Below, piece by piece: positions 40,177 to 46,411 of a DNA stretch of 46,411 nucleotides. The DNA comes from Candidatus Woesearchaeota archaeon. Lineage in GTDB: Archaea; Nanobdellota; Nanobdellia; Woesearchaeales; SM23-78. The stretch lies in NCBI GenBank assembly GCA_016930415.1, contig JAFGGS010000017.1, forward strand, positions 1-46,411, read 5' to 3'. The notes under the pieces were generated by a model. That model was given only the letters and a program-made list of their open reading frames with translations. It made no database searches and was not told the origin of the DNA. Position numbers and translations under genes: made by a program. Each line of letters starts with the position of its first letter. Position 1 is the first letter of the stretch.

Positions 40177-41484
40177 CTATATCGCTCTCTTGATCGTTAC
40201 TGACTTCTCAATAGTCTTCTCATAACCGTACCAGAGTTCCACGACTAGCGGAGCTTCGTAAGCTGATTTCAGGCCTGAGAATGGAAGCTCATACCTGCAA
40301 GTGACTACTCCCTCGTTCGTCTTGGGGTCCAGCCTTATGAAGTCTCCTGGCGTGCAGGTAAGCCTCTGGAGGTCTCCAGACACTCTGATGTCCCCTAGGA
40401 GGACTATGTTCAGGTCATTGTTGGTCACCCTTACGGGCGAGTATGGACTGCATATCTCAGCTGCGCCAGGCGCATACACTCTGCCGCCTCCAACATTCTT
40501 CACGTGGATCTGGAAAATCGATTCCCTGGGAGTGTTCTCCTGCTCGACGTAAGTCACGGCTACAGGAGCTCCTTGTCCGCTCGTGCCAGTATAAGTCTTT
40601 GGCACGCACACCTTCCTGCTCTCTGAGAAAGGCGAGGGGTCTATGCATACAGTAGGCGACGCATAAGTCGTGTACATGTAGCAGTTCGTTATCAGGAACT
40701 TCTGTTGGGTCTGGTCAAGCCCTGGCGGCCAGTTGACTATGTTGCCGTTGAAGGGGATGTATGTCGTCTCTCCGCCCGGGAAGAGGTAGTCGTCTGCGTC
40801 CAGGATGTATTCCTGACCCATGTTCTTCTCGAAGTTGACTATCTGCGAAAGTGATATGAATAGCCTTCCATGGTTTGCGTATTCCACGTCAATGTCCTTG
40901 TTGTAGAAGTTGTAGCTGAAAGAGTTGCCGCCGGCGTTCGCATCCCTTGTGAATCTCATGTCTCCGCAAAGCGCGCTTCCCAGCCTCCCGACGTCTATCT
41001 TGCTGCCTGCGCAGAGGAAGTTGTTTATGCTTAAGTCTATTGCATCCAGGTCACTGTCCATACCGAGGTATCCTCCATCGCATCTGAGCGTCAGGTCATA
41101 CTTGCCAGTTCCCATGTTGCCGAAGTTGAGCTGACAGGCCCTGCCGTTGCTGGACGGGTCCGGCCTTATGCCTTGTATCTCTATCATGTTAGGATCATAA
41201 CCTGAGAGGAATATGCCGCCTCTTGCCATGCTGCTTCCCTTATTCGCCACCTCGACCTCGACTATGAATTCGTTGTGCTCTGAGTTGCCGTAGTAATAGA
41301 GCTTGTTTAGAGCGGATGACTGGCTGAACCTGACATCTACGCCTTCATATCCCTGGTAGTACTTGTTGTCCTCGAAGTTCTTGTTCGCGCTCTTCGAGCC
41401 CTTGAAGTTGGAGCACGCTGAGAGCGTCAGTGCCATTATCAGAAAGACTGCCAGGAATGCCTTGCTCTTTGATATTCGGTTCAT
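40177..41484 (-). CDS. lipoprotein of the cluster family
   Basis: 435 aa, signal peptide with lipobox LTLSACSN. N-terminal block YYQGYEGVDVRFSQSSALNK and EVEVANKGSSMARGG (CARDB-like 'N-x-G'). Middle: insert of ~90 residues, then CYMYTTYASPTVCIDP and GAPVAVTYVEQENTPRES, IFQIHVKNVGGGRVY, then LQRLTCTPGD...GVVTCRYELP and C-terminal YGYEKTIEKSVTIKRAI. The same two-domain core as its neighbours but longer. TATA-like minus-strand CTTTATATACAAT is at ~41507-41519, ~25 nt before the ATG. Confidence 0.85.
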   Translation of the reverse strand: MNRISKSKAFLAVFLIMALTLSACSNFKGSKSANKNFEDNKYYQGYEGVDVRFSQSSALNKLYYYGNSEHNEFIVEVEVANKGSSMARGGIFLSGYDPNMIEIQGIRPDPSSNGRACQLNFGNMGTGKYDLTLRCDGGYLGMDSDLDAIDLSINNFLCAGSKIDVGRLGSALCGDMRFTRDANAGGNSFSYNFYNKDIDVEYANHGRLFISLSQIVNFEKNMGQEYILDADDYLFPGGETTYIPFNGNIVNWPPGLDQTQQKFLITNCYMYTTYASPTVCIDPSPFSESRKVCVPKTYTGTSGQGAPVAVTYVEQENTPRESIFQIHVKNVGGGRVYAPGAAEICSPYSPVRVTNNDLNIVLLGDIRVSGDLQRLTCTPGDFIRLDPKTNEGVVTCRYELPFSGLKSAYEAPLVVELWYGYEKTIEKSVTIKRAI

Positions 41485-41530
41485 GTTGATACCTCTTTTC
41501 TTATTCTATTGTATATAAAGCTTTTTATTG

Positions 41531-41548
41531 GATCGGATCGCGCCGATC
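41531..41548. repeat. GATCGG/CCGATC inverted repeat
   Basis: GATCGG (41531-41536), loop ATCGCG, CCGATC (41543-41548). It lies between the stop-side repeats of the 41612 gene and the TATA region of the 41484 gene. It may be part of a terminator or an operator. Confidence 0.5.
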
Positions 41549-41571
41549 GACGCGTGTGAACGCATAATAAG

Positions 41572-41610
41572 CAGGTTCAGTATACAGGTTCAATATACAG
41601 GTTCAATATA
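41572..41610. repeat. 3 x 13 bp tandem repeat at the 3' end of the cysteine-rich lipoprotein gene
   Basis: Units CAGGTTCAGTATA, CAGGTTCAATATA, CAGGTTCAATATA, one base from the stop codon at 41614-41612 (minus strand TGA). Different sequence but same unit length and copy number as the array at 32440-32478, which also abuts a stop codon. Confidence 0.88.
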
Positions 41611-41611
41611 T

Positions 41612-43177
41612 TCATGATGACGTCGCAGTGGTTCTGGCCGCTGCAGCAGCCGCGGCCGCCGCAGCTGTTTCCTGCTCGCACGCGACCTTGCAGGTCTCCT
41701 CGTCAGTGAAGGGCCTCTTCTCCTTTGAGCAGCACTGGCCTTCTTCAAGTATAGTGTAGCCGCTCTCGTCTGTCCCGCAGGCGCATTTCTTCTTCGTGAC
41801 AGAGCACGTCGAGCATTTAGGATAGCAATTGCCATCCCCTTCATACCTGATCTCTGTCGACTTGCACACGTCGGAGCAGCAATAGCTTGCCGGCGGGCAG
41901 TAGTTCGCCATGGGCAGGCATAATCCTTGCGGGTAGAGGGTCTCGCATGACTTGTAACTGCATTTGCATCCGAAGTCAGGGTTCCATTGTATCTGGAACG
42001 CTGCTGTCGATGGGTTGCAGGAGGCGTCCGTCGGGTTGGCTGCGCAGTAGTCACACTTGTTGATGCAATTCTCTTCTCCTTCCTTTCCCTCGCTTCCGCT
42101 CCCTGAAGCGATCTGGTACGGGAAACAGCCTTCGTTTTCCATGGATGACAAGTCACCGTACTGGTTTATGCGCTTTATCTCCATGTCCTTCTTGAGTGTG
42201 TTCATGTAGAAGTATGTCAGGTTCACTGTCAACGGCGCCTCGTAGTTCTGGCGCCAGGCAAGCGCGCGGTTTAGGTCTTCTCCTGAGACAGAGCACCTCA
42301 CGATTCCCTCATCCAGTGTGAGGCGGACCTCGTCAGGGGCGCAGTCGAGCTTTATGTTGTTCGAGAGCCAGGCCTCTATCTTCAGCCTGTTGAAGTCTTG
42401 CTTGTCCAGTTCCTGGATCATGCACGCCTTCTCCATCTCTAGGCCGCTATCTGAGGGGCTTAGGACTGTTCCTCCGCCTACATTCTCTATGTGTATCGTG
42501 AAGAACGGCCTGACCAGGCCGTTCCCTACGGGCTGGTTATCCACCTCCACGAGGGTCACTGCTACTGGCGCTCCTTGGTCTGAAAGCGAGATGTCCTGCT
42601 GTTTGCAGGCTTGGTTCCTGGCGTTGTCATCGTATATGTCGAAGTCTATGCATACTAGCTGCGACAATGTAGTGGAGTAGGGGTAGCATAGCGATGCGAA
42701 GAGTTGGGTCTCTGGTTTTGATCTCTGGCCAGTCACGTTCTTGGCCATCAGGTAGGGGAAGTGGAAGAAGAGCTTTGATCCTGTAGGGTAATATCTTGAC
42801 TTCCCGACCAGGTTCAGTCCTTTTATCACGACGCTGCTCGCTCCGAACAACATGTTCTCCTTTGCGCCTTCCTTGCTTGCAGACACGTAGAACGGGTCGT
42901 ATCCGAGGGTTAGTATCGCCTGGTCGTTCCCGACTATGCTATGGGCTCCCCTGTTCTCTATGAAGAGGCTCATGGCAAAGGATGATCCCTCGTAGACTTC
43001 GTCAAGGCTTTGCTCGTTCATGAAGTCCATAACCAATCCATCTGAGCCTTTGTAATAGTTCACGTCCTTGAACTTTGGGGCGTAGCTTCCGTCGCCGCAG
43101 CCTGACAGCAGGAGCAGCGCTGCCGCGAGGGCGATCATGATAACTGACAGTTCCCGATTGGCTTTTCCTCTGCTCAT
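41612..43177 (-). CDS. lipoprotein of the cluster family with cysteine-rich C-terminal domain
   Basis: 521 aa. Signal peptide with lipobox LLLSGCGD. The family core runs to about residue 345: YYKGSDGLVMDFMNEQSL, SLCYPYSTTLSQLVCID, QGAPVAVTLVEVDNQ, FFTIHIENVGGG, LDCAPDE...GIVRCSVSG, LTYFYMNTLKKDMEIKRI. Residues ~350-505 then carry about 22 cysteines (CINKCDYC, CSTCSVTKKKCACG, and others), consistent with a disulfide-rich module. The end is a 10-alanine run before RTTATSS. The start overlaps the stop of the polytopic gene (43174-43177, ATGA), indicating coupled translation. Confidence 0.85.
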   Translation of the reverse strand: MSRGKANRELSVIMIALAAALLLLSGCGDGSYAPKFKDVNYYKGSDGLVMDFMNEQSLDEVYEGSSFAMSLFIENRGAHSIVGNDQAILTLGYDPFYVSASKEGAKENMLFGASSVVIKGLNLVGKSRYYPTGSKLFFHFPYLMAKNVTGQRSKPETQLFASLCYPYSTTLSQLVCIDFDIYDDNARNQACKQQDISLSDQGAPVAVTLVEVDNQPVGNGLVRPFFTIHIENVGGGTVLSPSDSGLEMEKACMIQELDKQDFNRLKIEAWLSNNIKLDCAPDEVRLTLDEGIVRCSVSGEDLNRALAWRQNYEAPLTVNLTYFYMNTLKKDMEIKRINQYGDLSSMENEGCFPYQIASGSGSEGKEGEENCINKCDYCAANPTDASCNPSTAAFQIQWNPDFGCKCSYKSCETLYPQGLCLPMANYCPPASYCCSDVCKSTEIRYEGDGNCYPKCSTCSVTKKKCACGTDESGYTILEEGQCCSKEKRPFTDEETCKVACEQETAAAAAAAAAARTTATSS

Positions 43178-45129
43178 TCCCTAACCCTCACGCTGATAGT
43201 CTTCTCAAGGGTGTAATCATACGTCGCCTGGACCACGAAGGTCCGTTGGACTTTCTGTTGGCCTGCAAGGAACTCTTTTGGATTCTTTATATGCACCCTG
43301 CAAGTGACTGAGCTAAACCTTGACCTGACGTCCCCAATCTCTTCTTTTGAGAACTCGTAGAAGTCATATCCTTCCTTGTCCTTCTCTTTTGGCTCCTTTG
43401 TCTTCTCAGGATACCACCTGTCGCAGTTGAGCAGCTCGAAGTCTGAGGGCACCTGGAGGACGAACTTGTGGACGCCCTCTATCCTTCCTTCAGTCCAGAC
43501 GTTGTCCAGGGTTATCCCTATGATAGCGTCCCTGTTGTTATTGTCCACGTCCACGCCTACAGGCTGGTCTACCTGCGCGCCCATCCCTATCATTGCAGGG
43601 CCGTTGGTGTAGACCGCCTCAGGATACCTTGGCACGTCCAGCTCGTGGTTGACGTTCTTGCCTTGCAGCTCCATGGCCCTTTTGAGCTCGAGGTCCACGA
43701 AGGTGTACGTGACGTATGCCCAGGTCTCGAAGTTGAAAGCAGCGGTCACCCGCGACCTGTATGATCCTGGTTCGAGTCCTAAGAACGTGCATTGGAGCGT
43801 GTCGTGCTCTTCCCCGAGGAATTCGAAGACTATTGGATCCGCGTCTCCGTCCTCGCTCTTTGACTTGGTGTCGATGTAGCAGTGAGGGTGGACTCGTATA
43901 GGCTCGTTGAAGCTCTTGCCTCTCAGGTCCGCATATATTATTATAGGGTCTCCTTCGAAGAAGTAAGGGTCTGCTGTCCGCAGGTTATCCATGTATAATC
44001 CCACTGGCGCCTTCTCGTTCTCATCCACCGTTCCGGTGTAGTAGTTGAGGCCTGAGGCGTTGATCAGACGCTCTATAGTGACTGTCGGGTCAAGCCCCTT
44101 CCACATGTTCTTGAAGGTGTCCGCTGTCTTCTCGACGAGGAACTGCCCGACTGATGCGAATTCCAGGGTCTCTGGCCTTGCGCCGAGCGCCCCGAGGTTT
44201 CCGGTTCTTAGCTGGAACGAGAAGTAGAATAATGCGAGGAATATCAGGAAGAATATCCAGAAGTTGACGTACCTGTGCACCCACTTCTTTATCTCAGGAT
44301 CATCTATGTGCATGCCGATGTAGATCGGCCAGAAGGGTATTATCGCAAGGAAGAAAGATGCCCAGCTTGCAATGCTTGGCCCTCCTATGAAGCTTCCTTG
44401 CGGGAATATCCACATGTAGCCTGGGATCAGCACGTAGAAGAAGGCCATTGAAAAGAAGAATATCAGGCGCTTTAATTTTTCAGCTATCCCAATCTCTGCG
44501 AAACTAAGCAGACGCCCTCCCCGATGGTCTTTTAAGAAGATAAAAGCTCCTAGTGCAATGCTGAAATAGCCTATGATGGCCAATGGAAGGTATGCCCTAT
44601 TGAATTGGAGATAGAACGCGTCAAAGGCCTGCACTAGGATGGCCCACACGAACAGCATCTTCATCCAGGATTCTGAGTCGCCCTTAAAGCCTGCTCCGCC
44701 TACGGATTTACCGCCGCCTCCGCCGCCGCCAGCCGCGAGTCCTCCCATCAATCCTCCTGAGTTTGCCATGTTTCCAATTCTACTCGCATCCTCTGCAGCG
44801 TTGGCTGCCTTCTTCGCGGCATCAGCCGCGTCTGCCGCTTTCTTTGCGGCTTCTGCGTTCCTTCCAAGCTCCTTGTCAAGACTTTTCTTGACGTCTGCTG
44901 CGAGGTCAGCTCCTGCTGCAAGCGCGGCAGGGTCGCCAAGACCACCAGAAAGCAACACACCAGTCTTGATCGGGTGCTTGATTGCCTCTTTAACCGCGAC
45001 TCTAAGAGCATCTTTAGGATGCCCTTCCATCTCGCCGACAGTCTCCTGGATGCCTGAAACGACGCCCTTGGCTTTTTTCCCTTTGCGCACGAGCGAAAGC
45101 ACTTCTTCCGCTGTTTCTATCTTTGACAT
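43174..45129 (-). CDS. polytopic membrane protein with extracellular family domains
   Basis: 651 aa. Residues 1-75 are cytoplasmic and basic; an alanine-rich coiled-coil-like segment (~90-120, AEAAKKAADAADAAKKAANA) follows, then a glycine-rich linker (AAGGGGGGG). Five or more membrane spans occupy ~155-310. The extracellular part (~320-651) resembles the lipoproteins: NYYTGTVDENEKAPVGLYMD, AAFNFETWAYVTYTFVD, GAQVDQPVGVDVDNNN, then NCDRWYPEK...VTCRVHIKN and YDYTLEKTISVRV at the end. Some cysteines of the lipoprotein core are lost. It probably anchors or scaffolds the lipoproteins. Promoter: minus-strand CATAAAAAC at ~45162-45170. Confidence 0.8.
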   Translation of the reverse strand: MSKIETAEEVLSLVRKGKKAKGVVSGIQETVGEMEGHPKDALRVAVKEAIKHPIKTGVLLSGGLGDPAALAAGADLAADVKKSLDKELGRNAEAAKKAADAADAAKKAANAAEDASRIGNMANSGGLMGGLAAGGGGGGGKSVGGAGFKGDSESWMKMLFVWAILVQAFDAFYLQFNRAYLPLAIIGYFSIALGAFIFLKDHRGGRLLSFAEIGIAEKLKRLIFFFSMAFFYVLIPGYMWIFPQGSFIGGPSIASWASFFLAIIPFWPIYIGMHIDDPEIKKWVHRYVNFWIFFLIFLALFYFSFQLRTGNLGALGARPETLEFASVGQFLVEKTADTFKNMWKGLDPTVTIERLINASGLNYYTGTVDENEKAPVGLYMDNLRTADPYFFEGDPIIIYADLRGKSFNEPIRVHPHCYIDTKSKSEDGDADPIVFEFLGEEHDTLQCTFLGLEPGSYRSRVTAAFNFETWAYVTYTFVDLELKRAMELQGKNVNHELDVPRYPEAVYTNGPAMIGMGAQVDQPVGVDVDNNNRDAIIGITLDNVWTEGRIEGVHKFVLQVPSDFELLNCDRWYPEKTKEPKEKDKEGYDFYEFSKEEIGDVRSRFSSVTCRVHIKNPKEFLAGQQKVQRTFVVQATYDYTLEKTISVRVRE

Positions 45130-45175
45130 AACATGAATCTCTGAATATAGATTACCTTAAGTTTTTATGATCTCA

Positions 45176-45185
45176 ATTCGCGAAT
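45176..45185. promoter_or_regulatory. palindrome ATTCGCGAAT next to the TATA of the polytopic gene
   Basis: A 10-bp perfect palindrome located ~5 bp upstream of the minus-strand TATA-like element (45162-45170). This is the usual place for archaeal activators, and overlaps the BRE region. Confidence 0.4.
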
Positions 45186-45213
45186 CTGATCGCTCTGGCC
45201 AGGATCACTGCCG

Positions 45214-46401
45214 TCATATAACGTCGACCCGAAGCTCTACGACGTCGAGCGCCCCTGACAAGGGGATGATCTTCACTCCGTTTGAGCCTTCCAGGACTGA
45301 GTCCGGATCCAGTGGCGTCTGGTATACGTAGTCTGTGGTGTCAAAGTAGTTCTTGAAACCGTTGACTATTATCGTACCTCTTTTTACTGATGATGCGTCT
45401 GCGAATCTCATTGATAACAGCAACCCTCTCTGCCCGCGGTATATCGCGTCTATGAGCGCTGGCGGCGCGGTAAAGTAGTACACTGGCTGGCTCTCTTCTT
45501 TCATGAAGGTCGTGACTTTTGGAGCGTCTAGCAGAAATGATCCTGTGCTTGTAAGCGCGACTAGCGCGTTGTCGCCAGGCCTTAGGAAGTCTTTGCTCAG
45601 CTCTATCGTCGCTTTTATCCCGCAATCAGGGAAGCTAGTGTATACTGGCCTTCCGTTTAGAAGTATCTGGAGCTGACCTGTCTCTCTTGGCGGGCAGTCC
45701 GGCAGGAAGTCTAGCTGGGCTTTCTCGAGCTTCTCGAACTCGGTGTCTGCGATTGAGAAGTGCTGTTCGCTCCTGGCACCAGTGTAGTCTGTCACTTTCC
45801 CTGATATGATTACGCTCTCAAGTGAATACTCGTGTATCCTCCAGAAGAACACGCCTGGGCTTGATGTCGTTAGTACCAGGACGTTCCTTGGCTTGAGCTG
45901 TTCTTTAGGCAGGGTTATGGGCGGGGGGCTTCCCTCGTTTATCTCTCCCTCGTAGAGGTCGTATCCGTTCAAGGATATCTTGAGCCTGCCTTCATGGCTT
46001 ATCACGTTGAACGAGAGCTTGAGGTCTTCCATCGTGTTCTCGTCGTAGAAGAACTGCACCTCTGCTTCTTTCAGGCTGAAGGCGGAGTTCTTTATGTATA
46101 ACGAGTCGAGGTGCTTGAGCTCGTTGGCGTTGGTGACCGTGAACACTAGAAAGGACGGCATCTGGTGCTCTACCAGGTTGCTGCCCGAAGGGTATAATCG
46201 TCCTGGCGTTTTTGCCATGAGCACGGTCTTGACTCCGCTCACGCTGCCGCCTCCTCCGCCAGGATAATCTTCTCCAAGAAGAGCCGCCCTGTCTGCCAGG
46301 GGGATGAACAAGATGTAGAGTATGATCATTACTGCGATTATGATGATTACTATAGCGGCCATGCTACCGCTTTGAGCGCTCTTAGGCCTTAACCCTTTCA
46401 T
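45214..46401 (-). CDS. pilin-like anchored protein with three jelly-roll-like repeats
   Basis: 395 aa. The N-terminus MKGLRPKSAQSGSMAAIVII, then an uninterrupted hydrophobic helix to about residue 38 (IIAVMIILYILFIPL), resembles archaeal type IV pilin-like signal anchors, although the processing residue is uncertain. After a GGGGG linker (~46-50) come three related repeats: LKISLNGYDLYEGE...LPKEQLKPRNVLVL, LQILLNGRPVYTS...LSKDFLRPGDNALV, and GTIIVNGFKNYFD...LEGSNGVKIIPL. Each has the 'NG ... (L/I)..(L)+PG.N.(L/V)' pattern of galactose-binding-like beta domains. The upstream part of the operon is outside the window. Confidence 0.75.
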   Translation of the reverse strand: MKGLRPKSAQSGSMAAIVIIIIAVMIILYILFIPLADRAALLGEDYPGGGGGSVSGVKTVLMAKTPGRLYPSGSNLVEHQMPSFLVFTVTNANELKHLDSLYIKNSAFSLKEAEVQFFYDENTMEDLKLSFNVISHEGRLKISLNGYDLYEGEINEGSPPPITLPKEQLKPRNVLVLTTSSPGVFFWRIHEYSLESVIISGKVTDYTGARSEQHFSIADTEFEKLEKAQLDFLPDCPPRETGQLQILLNGRPVYTSFPDCGIKATIELSKDFLRPGDNALVALTSTGSFLLDAPKVTTFMKEESQPVYYFTAPPALIDAIYRGQRGLLLSMRFADASSVKRGTIIVNGFKNYFDTTDYVYQTPLDPDSVLEGSNGVKIIPLSGALDVVELRVDVI

Positions 46402-46411
46402 TTATCTTCTG

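Noticed and set aside
44639-45136. Plus-strand 165-aa Ala/Ser/Pro ORF over the membrane gene
   Set aside because: Shadow of the alanine-rich N-terminus of the polytopic protein.
1-46411. CRISPR array, rRNA, transposase or integrase
   Set aside because: No regularly spaced repeats, no rRNA sequence and no recombinase or transposase ORF were seen.

Overview
The window is archaeal. Its information-processing genes are the archaeal versions: MBF1 with a zinc ribbon, tRNA-splicing endonuclease EndA, Hjc resolvase, FEN1 with a PIP box, RFC small subunit, a PAN-type proteasomal ATPase, a Trm5-type methyltransferase, a TrmB-type regulator and a C/D box guide RNA. Most genes have an A/T-rich TATA element 22-30 nt before the start codon, so many transcripts are probably leaderless; others have a GGAGG-type ribosome site. 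Genes are dense, many neighbours overlap by about 4 nt, and many surface proteins have no recognisable family. A DPANN-type archaeon (for example Woesearchaeota or a relative) is my best guess, but no rRNA is present to confirm it.

Layout. 0-3.3 kb: end of an upstream gene, a MinD-like ATPase, a THUMP methyltransferase-like protein and MBF1. 3.3-8.3 kb: glycan and cell-surface genes on the minus strand (membrane-anchored thioredoxin-like protein, GT2 glycosyltransferase, two polytopic GT-C/STT3-like proteins). 8.4-11 kb: small genes including a PRC-barrel protein, a lone RecB/Cas4-like nuclease, a 59-residue E/K/A/P protein, an NTF2-like protein and Hjc. 11.1-15.3 kb: a MacB-type ABC operon with a secreted adhesin-like subunit, then a small secreted protein. 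15.4-16.8 kb: a membrane protein coupled to a winged-helix protein. 16.8-28.5 kb: RNA and DNA processing (RNase Z, EndA, FEN1, Trm5), PAN, an M29 and an M24 peptidase, and a C/D box sRNA near 23.75 kb. 28.6-28.9 kb: tRNA-Val(CAC) followed by an interrupted partial copy of itself. 28.9-36.7 kb: hypothetical genes, a TrmB regulator with an inverted repeat at its start, a DUF4349 protein, a CYTH protein, an AAA+ ATPase, another PRC-barrel protein and RFC small subunit.

36.7-46.4 kb is the most unusual part. Every gene is on the minus strand and encodes an exported or membrane protein: a pilin-like anchored protein with three jelly-roll-like repeats, a 651-residue polytopic protein, four lipoproteins, and two small aromatic-rich secreted proteins. 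The extracellular part of the polytopic protein and all four lipoproteins share one two-domain architecture with common cysteine and proline motifs. This looks like a surface assembly built from duplicated modules, and I do not recognise it as a described system.

Other points for a second look are the C/D box sRNA whose guide and D box are repeated downstream in a hairpin that also carries the anti-guide, the tRNA copy split at the canonical 37/38 intron site and in the T loop, two separate 3 x 13 bp tandem repeats at stop codons, and several promoter palindromes beside regulators or transporters.
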